The translations under genes and the position numbers were made by a program. A stretch of 64,000 bases of DNA, taken from assembly GCA_903813345.2 (NCBI GenBank), contig CAIIXF020000002.1, forward strand, positions 6,251,772-6,315,771, read 5' to 3'. Under the pieces are notes generated by a model. The model searched no databases, was not told the origin of the DNA, and saw only the letters and a program-made list of their open reading frames with translations. This DNA is from Owenia fusiformis (taxonomy: Eukaryota; Annelida; Polychaeta; Sabellida; Oweniidae). Shown piece by piece: positions 1 to 12,800 of the stretch; the stretch's first letter is position 1; every line of letters starts with the position of its first letter.

Positions 1-855
1 TCTGCTGCACAAATAAAAAGTTCCTTGGATCATCAGCAAAATCAGGATACTTTTCTGGATCCCTTAAATACTGTGCTACATAGTTTCTAATTTTACCAGA
101 CCTTGAAAGTTCTTCTTTTTGTATTGGAGCCCACGGATGAAGAGTGTGGAGGCCTGATTGTAAAAGATCGCGCTCTAAGCCCCAGGCTTGCTCGATTGCT
201 CGATGTTTGGCATGGTGTAAAATTCTCTGTTTTTCCCGCTCTAAGGTCGTACCATAACGAATGTTTATCACACTATGATTGCCATGGAGACGAATGTCTA
301 CCTGTTCAGGCGCATTCTGGGAAGTATCTCCACCTATTGGGAGTCTATGAACACTGACATTCATCCTGTCAGTGATTTTATCGCCATCTTTTAGCGATAA
401 CTGTTCGATGTCAAAGTTGGCTTGGGCAGCATCAGCCTTGACGAAATAATGAGTATCTTTACCATTGACTGTGAACTGTAAATCCACATAGTCTGTATTG
501 TTTAGTAAAACAGCCACTAATTGTTGACTCTGATGATCAACAGTGTCTAAATAATGTACTCTAACTTTATTATTCACTACAGAGAGCGTCACCCCCGCTC
601 CGAAGATTGAATTAATCGGGGTGAGATTCTCAGATATCCCGCTATACAATGACGTAACTTTTGACTTTGGTACGGTGGATAGATCTAGGAAGTTATCCAT
701 ATCATGGTTAAAAGCACATTTGAAAGCTGACGTGACGGGCATTAATTCAGTTGATTTCTCGTGAAGTGATTGAGGCCGGATCACCCCCGAGAAGGAAACC
801 TGGGGGAGAAGACTGTCAATATCGTACCCTAGTGCCCCCATCCAGCTACTGATAT
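1..855 (-). CDS. Ten-m: Teneurin exon w27 (last seen): linker, ABD and Tox-GHH/TCAP tail, cut by window
   Basis: Runs off the left edge without a stop, so it is absent from any complete-ORF list. It opens [19 protein letters not shown], matching the teneurin block after the RHS core. It continues through the antibiotic-binding-like fold ([20 protein letters not shown]) to the helical Tox-GHH/TCAP region ([20 protein letters not shown], then [20 protein letters not shown] and NFLFVQQ). Family C-termini end a few residues after this point. In vertebrates this tail yields TCAP peptides and docks on the shell. It is homologous to bacterial Rhs-type tails but serves adhesion here. Confidence 0.96.
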
Positions 856-3800
856 CTGAAATACAAAAAGCGGTCATGTATATTCATAAATTTCAAGAAA
901 AATATAATCATTTATTCACGAATGTTAAAGATACATGTACAGGTACTCTTGAACTTATCATAATAGATGGATTTGAATTTCACTGTACACTGTACATGTA
1001 CCTCTTCAAATATTTGAATGGGTTAGATTTTTTACACTTTAATGACTATATATAGTGACATCATGGTTTTCCATAATCGAGACAGATCTGCTTATAATGA
1101 GGTATTTTATTCTCTGAATAAGTTTAATTTTCTAAATCATACCTGTCATTGTGTATGCACCATGATGACGATTAATGGGACTCAGGAACATGTACATGTT
1201 CATCACCTCTGGAGTGTCAGTCGCATGATCCAACTTATGAACAGCATTTTTATAATCTGGCGCTAACCATCGTCCAATCACAGGGTTGTACCATCTGGAC
1301 TTAAACAATAGGAGTTTCGTCGATGGGTCATATATGCCTCCTTGGTAACCAAATGAGAAGTCAAAATTAGGGTAAGAGTCCTCGACAATTTGCCCGTATG
1401 GATCATAGGCGACTTGCTTCATCAAGGCTCCTACTGCATTGTATATAGCCACAGGAGAGCCCATAGGGTCTGACGCAATGTAGTAGTATGTGTTTTCACG
1501 CTCCATTGCGAATAAATGACCATTGCTGTCATAGTATAAAAACGTGACAACCTTAGTTGCGTGATTATAGATGTGAGTGATTCGGCTTTTATGGTGAATA
1601 TCAGCGTAGTAATACTGGACTTTATTTCCGCCTGTTACATCTTCACGAATAGTCAGTCTGCCGTATGGGTCGTAATAATACTCAATGTAGTAAGCGCCCT
1701 CTTTAGATGCCTCAACGAGAAGACCAAGTGAATTGTGTTCGAGTGTCTCATCATGACGTCGTGTCATGAAACCATCAGTATCAAAACTATATGTGCTTCG
1801 TGAGTAACTCTCAATTTGATCTCTACTGTTGAAAACAAGTTCATTCTCTCGCCCATACTGGCTAATTGTTTTCAAATTACTGTTGGCATCATATGTGTAT
1901 TTCCACATTGGCTGCTGATTGACTTTTACATCGAGGATATTGCCATCCATATTATAGACACAGTCGTAGCGTTTGACATCAGTCTGTGCCGTCTGACGTA
2001 TTCGCACGGTCCAAGTCTGTATCCGCTGCAGTTGGTCGTAAACAACATCCAGTTTGTACACGATCGCATTATTAAACTTTAGAATGTTTGTTTTTAATCT
2101 GTTGTATCCATTAGTTTCCGTGGTAATCTCAGTGTTTACGTCACGGATGATACTTGTATGATGCTGAAGATAAGAGAACGTAAACGCTTTGATTTTCAAA
2201 AGCCGACCATTAGTTGGACTGTATGTGAAGTTCATAGGACTGAACTGCTTTTCTCCTATTCGCGCCTCAAGGGATGTTATTCTAAAGTGAGGATCATACT
2301 GGTAGCCAAATTTAGCATCCAGCAGGTGTACATCAGTCAGATTGAAGTAGATGTTGTGCTGTCTAATTAGCGCACTCCCTGGGGCATAATTCAGTGCACA
2401 ACTGTATCCATTAATCGGGTTTGAGACATTCACGTCACGAAGTACACCAGTATTACCATCGAAAATATACTTAATGGCTGATCGGTCATAAACGATCTGA
2501 TCCAATTGCGAATATCGTGTGTAGTAATACCCGACTCGGCGTCCACTTGGATAAATCTGACGAATAAGATTCCCAGTGCTTGTGTAATCCTGCAGATATG
2601 GGAACTTACTTTCCGGAGGCGTATAACGGATGCGATGGTAATTTAATGTGGTGAGACTATCAAACTTGTGCTCCCCGAGTTCTGGCATTTTGACTTGTTT
2701 AACATTTCCTAGGTTGTCATAGCGAATAAGGTATTGTTTACCACTTGGGAGAATGACATCTGTTGGCTACAAATAAAAACATACATGGATACTAACAAGT
2801 GCATAAAATGTGATATCAACAGAAAAACATCACAAATAAGTAATTCTGAATGAATAAATTGAATTGAATTGAAATATACTGTATAAATAAATGTTATCGT
2901 ATACATTATTTGACCTACATGTTAAGATATTCCTTATCTGCAATATGTCAAAATTATGTCTGTAAAATATTTTGGAGGTTTTCTTTATGAATTTTTTCTT
3001 TTTTCTTATCCAACATAAAGTAGAAAATTTAGAGCGATCAGCCTCAACTACTTTTTTCAATTAAAATATTCATGTCCACATCTACATAGATACACGGCCT
3101 TAAGATTTTTAGATGACTATTGGTCTTAAGAAAACAGACACATAGGGAAACTTGCCAATGTTGTATCATACCTTAGTTCCTTGGCGATATATATATCTAT
3201 AGGTGGCGACACCTGACAGCTTACGCTCGACCAAATTTCCTGTCTCGCTGTCATGAACATGTTCAGCAAACACATTTCCTTGGTTCCAGCGCAAGAGTTG
3301 TCCGTGAGAATTATACGAGATGTTGACAGGGTGTATGGTTGTCTTGGAGATGATGTAAATTGGTTGTCCTGTTTGATCGTATGAGATTGTCACCAATTCT
3401 TTGTTGTCTTTGTCAAAGATAGTTTCGTTTCTGCCTTCCCTGTCGTATTCAAACGTCAACAGGTTGGCTCCATTCACCTAAAATGCAATCGGGTGATTAA
3501 TAAAAATAGGAATATAAACTTTGGGAATATTTCAACATTGAACATTACGAAACTTCCAGCTGTCTGACTGCCAATGACGATTGGCAATGAACTTGGAAAA
3601 ACGAGTTGCCCATTGGGCAATGGACTGAATGCAAATGTTACATTGGGCAATCATGTTTTCGACCTCAGTTGTGACATTAAAATAATCTAAATCACATGTT
3701 TTTATATAACTGATAAACTAGTATAATCTTGATTGTATATGTAGTTGAATTTAATTGTAGAGCACAACCAGTAGCACAACCAATATATGAGCACAACCAT

Positions 3801-6800
3801 ATTCACAGCAGTATTCACAACCATATTCACAAGAGTGACATATTTGGAATTAAACATGCATTTGCCTTGCAAGATGAACCTTAAACATGAACCTCATAAG
3901 GACATAAATGAACCTTAAACATGAACCCCATAAGGACATTCATCTTTAATTTTAACAAATTCCTCTTTTCTTAAAAACTAGTTCCTATTTTGAAAATCTC
4001 GAAGCAGCTGATCCTCGTTAATGCACTTCTCCCCGCAATTTACACTATATCAACACAAGAAATTCTACCACTGGATATAACAATGGCACCATTCGGAAGA
4101 AATGGTGATTCCTGAGACTGAAAAGGTGATTTGTCCAAAATGCAAGTTTTAATTTTATTACTCATTGGTTTAAATCACAAAGCCATATTTCAGAGTTAGT
4201 CATCTAAATGCACTCTTATTGAAAATCACATTCTGTGAGCACAAACCATGCTTAAATCTTGCTAAAACATGCTTAAATTCAATTAATTCTTTGCTATCAT
4301 TGGGGAATGCATTATTGAACACATGGGAGGCGTTAGTGTGGGTCAAAGGCATCAAGTGCTTTTAATATCTACACATTTCAAATAATACTACCATTATCAG
4401 GGGTCATTCATTAAAAGGGTATTATTTTTTGCTCAATCAAATAAATTACTTTCAATTAGATAATGAACTTAAAAATCGTTCACTAAATGTGACAAAATTG
4501 TTCATTATCCATTTAAAAGTACATGTAAAATAAATTCGAGTACGAGTGCAATTTAAAATCCATGTAATTTATGGGTTATTTAGCCAGGAATTGATATTCA
4601 TTATTGGGGTTCTTATGAAGTATAAAATATTCTCATAAAGATATGGTTTACTTTGAGATATCAATATTTGAATATACACATTGGTAAACCATACATCTAT
4701 GTACAATGTTTAAATTCTATTATAGATATATAATCAATAATTTGAATATCAATTTTTTATCAAAAATGTTTATCAGTCACTGGCTTTAAAATTTATGAAG
4801 ACCAATCCAATAAATCATGCCATCTATTGGTTGTGATGCCATCTTTCTAGCAAAAATAGGACACATTTTGGTAATTTTTGAAAATAATATTTTACAAACA
4901 TTGCTGCATGCAAAGTATGACATCATAAATCTAGTTAATGTACCCTCGTTTATATAGTTCACCAATAGAGGTCAGGATTTATTGGAAAGGTCTATTATTC
5001 ATAAAATCTTAAGGTGGTCATTTTGTCTGCAAAATTTGCCTCACCCTATATATGCTTTTGCCTCACCCTCTATGTACTTATGCCTCACCCCTATAGGCTT
5101 TGCCTCACCCTATAGGCTTTTGTCTTATCCCATATTGGCTTTTGCCTCACCCCCTATATACTTATACCTCACCCCTATAGGCTTTTGCCTCACCCCTATA
5201 GGCTTTGCCTCACCCACATGCTTTTGCCTCACCCACAGTGAAAATACAATCAGTGACCACTTTAAGATTTCATGCAGGAATGGTTAATGTTAGTCAGACA
5301 TACCAACAAACGCTTGCCGCTAAATGCAGCATGGTCATTCCCATCATGCACACTTGCGTCTCCTACCCTCATTCGACGACCAATTTTATCAATCATTTTA
5401 TTCTTGCGTGATTTCCCTTCACGACGGAGATAGTACCGCCACTCTAGCCTATGGATGAGATTATCCGGCATGATGACTTTTCTCTTCATGTGCATCGGGT
5501 GGTCATTGCCGAGGACTGGGTGACTGTTAGTTTCTATGGTAACTGCCATGTTCGATGGATACTCAACGACGAGAGATCCATCTTGTGTATAGGAAATCTT
5601 CGTTTTTGCTTTTCCTGAAAATTGAAATTTATAGCTTATTAAAATAATTGTAAAGAATTCTCCTGAAGTACATGTATATTTCAGTCCCCTTCAAAAGTTT
5701 AGCAACTGTAATTGTCTCTTCCTGACCTATCCAATAAAATCATTCCATTGCCAAACCTTCGGAGAGGGGTGTACGGACGCCTATATAAGGTTACTTTTTT
5801 CTAATTTCATGCATATATTTAGCATGCTAAAAGAAACTTCATGAATGACATACTTTGCTATATTTTTGTAGATGCATTCCTGCTTACTATTTCAAATTGC
5901 GTTTTGAATCGAAAAATCAAAAATATCTTTTAAATGATGATTATTATACAGATTCTAATCAAAATATAAAAAATTAATGCTATTCTATATCAATTCAACT
6001 TTGCAATGAGAATATATTAAATGAAATTTAAATAACAAATAACTAATTTGGATTGGGTGGGAAAATGGGAAATGGGTTCTGCAAGGGGATTTAACTTTAA
6101 AACAATATATGGCTCTCAATTAAGCTGGATTTTATATTGCTACCATAAAGTTCATTTAATTTTGGGAAATACAAGTTGCGAATTATTTATTTGTTTGATT
6201 TTTCGTATATGAATAAGCAGCATGGTTCAGAAAGGAGGGGAACTGTAATTTTGAATCATAAAGGCTGGTTTCCAATTATCAACAGCTGCTGAAAAACAAA
6301 ATTATTTTTTTAGTTTCCCCCTCAAAATGTTGATTTATCTCATTCAATTATCAAAAACGCCAGCACATTTCTATTATGTAATCTTCATCTACCCCCTCCC
6401 CCAATGGAGTTATCTTTGTTCTTTTAAATTGTTCATAATTGGACACCATGCCTAATATGGGAAAATATATACCACTATCAACAGCGGATTATTTAAAACC
6501 GGAATGGAACAAATGGCAACAAAATAACATAGTGTCCTTACTTAAATCTTAATTATATAAATAAAATAAAAAGTTAAACCACAACCCAAAGGAAAAGCAA
6601 ACTTTAAAACATATTATTTAAATATTAAATAAAAGTGGAAATCATAAACAATTTGGAATTCTTAAATACATGTATAACCTTGCAGTTCTAAGAAAACTGG
6701 TCTCATTTCACTATTTTTCATGCCTAAAACAGATATACACATTACATTTAAAGAAAAATAGGCTAATGAGGCTCATCAAAGACAATGAGTTAGAAATACT

Positions 6801-9800
6801 GGTGAACATGCTAGAGGGTAGTTCATCTAAAGGATTACAGGGTGACCCGAAATCCTATACTTTCAGAAAAATGTCCTCAAATGTATGAGGGTAGCTCATC
6901 TGAAAGATTACAGGGTGCCCCAAAATGAAATCCTATACTTTCAGAATGATTTCCTCAAATGTATGAGGGTAGCTCATCTGAAAGATTACAGGGTGCCATG
7001 AAATCCTATACTTTCAGAATGATTTCCTCAAATGCATGGTATCATCTTGACATTTCTTATGATGTTAATGTTAAATGGAGCAAAATTCAAAAAAATCATT
7101 CATGATTGAGAGAAAAATGAATTCCAGAATTAGTGTTGCATTTTGTGTCACCCTGTATAAGCAAATTAATCAAGAATCTAACCAAGAAAAATTAATTGCA
7201 GACATATTAAAAGATATGATGAGTCCATTGCAAATCAAACTATATTCAAACTGACTGTCCAATTACATGTATGTTTTAACATAACAATATCAAAATAAAG
7301 ATCTAAAACTAGAAACAGCTCCCTAAGCAGAAAGTCCCACCTAACAAAACATATTTTATCATATCCCTCATCAGTCCAAGCATTACATGATCTAAACTAC
7401 AAGTAAAGTAAAGTCTGAATTGCTGAAATGTTTTACTCACCGTGCAGCAAAGAAAGCATATTCCCATTTGTTGCCATGGCAACCGCATCCCTCTCATCAG
7501 TGGTAATATGGGCCACAGCTCCTGTTGAGTCTACATCCGTTGATACAGAAGTCACCTCACCAGTTGGCTGGATAACGGCTGCTAGGCGACCAATTTCATC
7601 GTACTCGTAAAAGAATGTATGACCTGAAGAAACAAATAATTAAGAATGTGTTTAAAGGGATAACAAAGGTTCGATTGAATCAATTCATTATTTGATACAT
7701 GCATCTTTTGGTCTTATGGCAATTTATATTTTCAACATTTTTTTCTCGTCTAATTTGCTTCATTTTATCAACACTTGTTTGCATAAAAATGCCAATGCCA
7801 TTTGTTTAAATCATAATTAATGAAATATGTTTTTTTACCTGTTGATGTTTGTTTGGTCTCTAATAAGCCAGAACTAGCCATATAAGTAAAACTTGTTGTG
7901 AAGTTATCAGAATCGACAAACTTCTCGAGTTGAGCCATATAGTTAAGTTCTAGTTTACATTTTTGACCACCAGGGGACCGTATTTCTTTTGGCAATGCTT
8001 TGAAGTCTCGGACGACCTGTAGCTGTCGATTTCCTCCGTCGTATATGGAGATAAGTTTTCCGTAAAAGTTATTAACATTGTACCTGAAATGAGTGAACAG
8101 TTCAAAATTAATCTGATATATCTCATGTTTTTTTTAAATTTATTTTGGAATTTCTATAAAGAGATGAAGTGACATTCAAATTCAGATCTCTTCATAGTTG
8201 TGAATTGTCAAGAAGGATTCTGATCTGATCAAATTAACTGACTATATAATTTATCATAAAAATTATATTAATTGTATGAAAATCAGTTTACCTGATGAAG
8301 ATGTATGAATACATCAAAAATTTGTAAATCTCAACATTTTGTTACCAAAATATGAATATGAAACTTCTAAAAATAAAATAAGATATACCAATGAAAATAT
8401 CAAAAAATAATACAATAAATGAATAAATAAATGTACAGTACATATTGTTGAAAAAAAAACCTTACCTGAATCTGTACATGTTGTCATCTGTCATTACATT
8501 CTTTGTAAACAAGTGTTTCCCATAGCGATTAAAGATATACAACTCCAGGGTATCTCTAGACAACACCTCGTATTGGGCCCGTGGGGTCAAACCCGGGAGC
8601 TCGGTGACCACGGAATGAATTCGTAGGTTGCCCATATCGGCGACGTGTAGAACGTTGTCAGGGGTTACAGTGACGGAAGTGGGAGAGTGCAGCAAAGCTT
8701 GTGACGCTAACGATTCTCTGTCGTCATGGCACTTGCATTCTGGGTTAGCGCAATCACATTTCGGTATAGCTCCGACATAATGTGTAATCGTGCCATCAGT
8801 TTTTACGACGCGCACCTAATGTACAAAATGAAAAAAAATATCATCCACTCATCTTTAGCTCCATACTGTGAATAAATATGTTTCAAACACATGATTTCTC
8901 AACAATGAATTTTTAAGTCAGTATAAGTTATTGAAAAAATTCCATGGTACTACTAAGTTCACGATAGGTTGACAAATTATTTTGTGCAAATGTGCATCAC
9001 CATAGTGATAACAACCAATACCTCAAAAACTGGTGCCATTTTGAACAACAGAATGACCTAAATTTATTAACCTTTGTATAACTTTTTTATTTCTCATTTG
9101 ATTATTGTCAGTTGTTACATATAGATACCTAAAAGAGGGCATACCAGTGCATTTATAAAAATAATCTATTAATCTTATAGTTGCCATGACTACAAATGAA
9201 AATATTATTAAAAAGATTGCTACCAACCTGGTTGACAAAATGAGAATCACTCTCCACGACATACAAATCTCCATAGGGACTGAACGCAATATTTTGTGGT
9301 GATGCCAACATGACGTCATTTGCAATCTGCGGCCCTGATTGGTCATCTGTTATGAGACTCCTCGTTTTATTGATCTTCTGAGGGCAGTGGACGGGTCGAC
9401 CAGCAACAACGACAACCTTGCGGTCTTTGGTGAGCTTTAGTATGACGTTGTTGTCTATGACGTGGATCATGTCATCTAGGGGGTTGACGGCCAGGGCTGT
9501 GGGCCACCGTAAAGTCACCTACAAGTGATACACAAAGAATAAGATCAACACAAAATGGTAATTCTATTCTGGGATATTGAGAAATATTTCTTTTTATGGT
9601 ATGTTAATCGTTATACCTTATTCCGATTAAAATGTGAGTTTATCAATTCATATGGTTTTAAGGAGTTTTTTTATAATCAATTAAGTCATTGCAATTCCTG
9701 ACTACATAAACTCAAAGACTATAAATGTTAGTATGACTTTCTATTAGATTATCTGAATCTGTATTTTGGTTGTTAATGAATAACATATCACTAAACATGC

Positions 9801-12800
9801 CCAATGGGATTTTCATTCATTCAATTTATATACTGTCGTTCACTTTTGGATAATGTCAACATACGATACATACCTCATCAAAGTCAGCAGGACGATCGCA
9901 GGGGAGCGGTATCCAATCAGATGGCTGGGATTGTGATCCAATCAGAGTGGAGATGATTCCTTCTTTGTTGATCATGCGAATATTCGGGCCATCAGTAAAG
10001 TAGATTATTCCATCCTTGTTTATTGCGATTCCTGGGAAAGTAAAGTTATGATTCAACCAGAAATAAAGACATATACAAAATAATTGTTGGAATCGTTTAA
10101 GTGCAAATTAGCTCAAAGATTTGTTGACTCAAATGGAATGAAAAGTTATTTCAACTAAAGTTACTTTCTCGCTTATATTACTAAATTCTTGAATATTGTA
10201 CCTTTGGGGTAGTTAAGCAATGCTGCCGTAGCTGGACCCCCATCGCCACACCTGTTGGTATCCCCTGGGGCACACTGAACCCCAGTTCCGGCCACGAGCT
10301 CATAATTGTCTGCCAGATCACGGACAGGACCCATAGTTTTAATGCGTATAATTCGCCTGCTTTGGTAATCGGAGATGTAGAGCTTGCCGTCGAATGGATT
10401 CACGCTCATGTAGTATTTGTAAGGAACATCGGAGGTTCTAAAAAGTTAACTCAAAATTGTACTTCAGAATACAATCATTCCAAGGGCAAAGCCAGGATCT
10501 AAAGACAGGTGAGGCATATCTAAATTGGTGAGGCAAATTTTAAAAATAGGAATGGCAAACCTAAACTTAATTAAATAAAACAAAATCTACTCAGAGACTT
10601 TATTTCCAAAGTTTTGGTTGAAAAACATGAGAATAAAATAAATATATCTTATATTAGCAGAGACCAGTAAAGTATAAAGAAAATACATTCATGAAAGAAA
10701 ACAAATAAAGTCAAAATTCTTTGGAGCTTGAAACAAAAATAGTATAACGTATATATGATATTTTAAATAATTCGAAGTAAAATGTCTAACTGCTAGGCCC
10801 ATTTCAACAAATATTTTGAAATGAATATACACTCATTGGAATAAAGCAGTCATAGACTCCTAGGTCTCCATGTTTTGTTAGAAATATTACGAAGCATGCA
10901 AACACCTTTTGACCATCCCTAGCCCTAGCACATGATATCTCATTTTATAAAATCCTCTCTCCATGTTAAATTTTTCCACATTAGATGATTAGAATATATA
11001 TTACAACATGAAAACTATTCTACTTGTCAACTCTGACATGATTTATTTGTAAATCTTTGAGACAATTATATAAAGTGTTACTATGCCAACTAAAACTCAA
11101 ACATCGATGTTGCCATAACAAAATGTCGACTACAATTTACAAACTTGAAACAATTGTTACAGGCTGAAACAATATGTTACCTCAAATTCAGAATTTCCAA
11201 TGCATTATTTGGAACACATTTTTTACAAACAAAATGCATAGTATCACTTTAAATATTTGTACAACTTTTTGAGACATTAAGATAGTGTTATAGTTAGAAT
11301 GTAAAGATTTAAAACTGACAGCGTCAACAAATATGTACATGTATAGTTAGATTGATGAGGTATACAATCACACATATACATTTTATGATAATTTAAACAT
11401 TAACTCTTTGACAAGGTCCGTGTGAAAATATCGCCTAATATATGAAAGCTTTTGCTTATTTAAAGACGTGATGAAATATGGCGATCACTGGTTTCCTTGA
11501 AATAGGAAAGTTTTTGCTTCATTTAAAAGATGTCACTTGTGTTCATCAATTTAAATTCCTGTTCAAAGTGACCTTTTGACATTTGAAATTAGGCTACCCG
11601 TCAAAGAGTTAAATGTGACAACATATTACGTGTAATGACAATGCAAAATATGACAACATATATATGTTTGTTGACAGCATTAAGTATGACAACATAATAA
11701 TTGTCTTATGACAATATAAAGTGTTACAACATATTTTATGTATATGACCAGTTACCTCAAGAAGATATCCTCTGACAGACTATGGAGAAAATATGACAAT
11801 ATAAGATGTGACAATATATGTAATATGACAGAATAAGACAAAGAGGGAAAGATATTCCATCTAATCAAACATAAAAAATATAATGGTGGTGTTGGAGTTC
11901 TACATCTAAATTTTTATTTCCAAAATCACCATAATATTTTTCAATTTTTCTTGATCATCGAGAGTGAAAATTCAAAGTGGCTATGAAATGTATATCTCTG
12001 TCTTATATTGCCCCTTTAATTTACTCACTGGACAGTGCCAAGTTTTGAAAACATTAACCATTGTATGTAGTGTTGGTACTAAAAAGCACTGAATGGTACA
12101 TATTGGATCATAATGGTATTTTTTGACAGTGCAAGTGTAACCCATCAAATACATGCATAATCTCCTCATTTTATTCAATATCTAGGTATAATTTGAACCC
12201 TGTGCATGAATCCACCCCTGTGAAGATGTTGAATCTTAAAATTAGTAGCACTTCAAAATCTCATGCTATCTTATGTGCATTATCGCAATCAATCAACCAA
12301 TCAATAAAACAAACAACTAACCAATCAACTCACCTAAGTTGAAGTACACTAGCCATTTCCTGGCGACTTGTAGATATTTTCCGTATGAAGTTATAGTCCC
12401 CAACATAAAGGCTCCCATCAAGGCCATTGGCAAGTGCAACTGGGGCAAGTAATTTTTGCTCTGTCGCTTTCCCGTCACAATCGTCACATTCTGGGTTTCT
12501 CTGATTTCCAGTACCTACGATGCGACATAAATATTGGTTATAAAGTTTCAATGACTCGAGATTTGTAAATTAATATTTCACTCATGTACATGTATTTCTT
12601 AAATATCATTTTTACTTCAAATATTTCTTGTTCCCATATCACATGTATCTCTTTCATCGATTCATGCCTGTTAATTTATTCCTTGCTAACTTCACTCTCT
12701 TTCATGCTATTTCACACTTAAATTTGAATGAAGTGTCTGATTTTCTTGCATTTCTATACAATTTAGAGTATAGACTACATGTCTATTTATTTTATTCCTT

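Larger units (their letters stand above)
10438..12333 (-). other. Teneurin intron, 1.9 kb, between exons w17 and w18
   Basis: Contains the piggyBac-like MITE, repeat B, and loose TATGACAACATA repeats (about 11612-11840). No gene seen. Confidence 0.85.

Noticed and set aside
103-357. 84-codon plus-strand ORF at the left edge
   Set aside because: It is antisense to the last teneurin exon, whose minus frame continues unbroken with a clear family match.
4982-5287. 101-codon plus-strand ORF with repeated Ala-Ser-Pro-Ile-Gly-Phe
   Set aside because: It is a translation of the CCTCACCCCTATAGG minisatellite.
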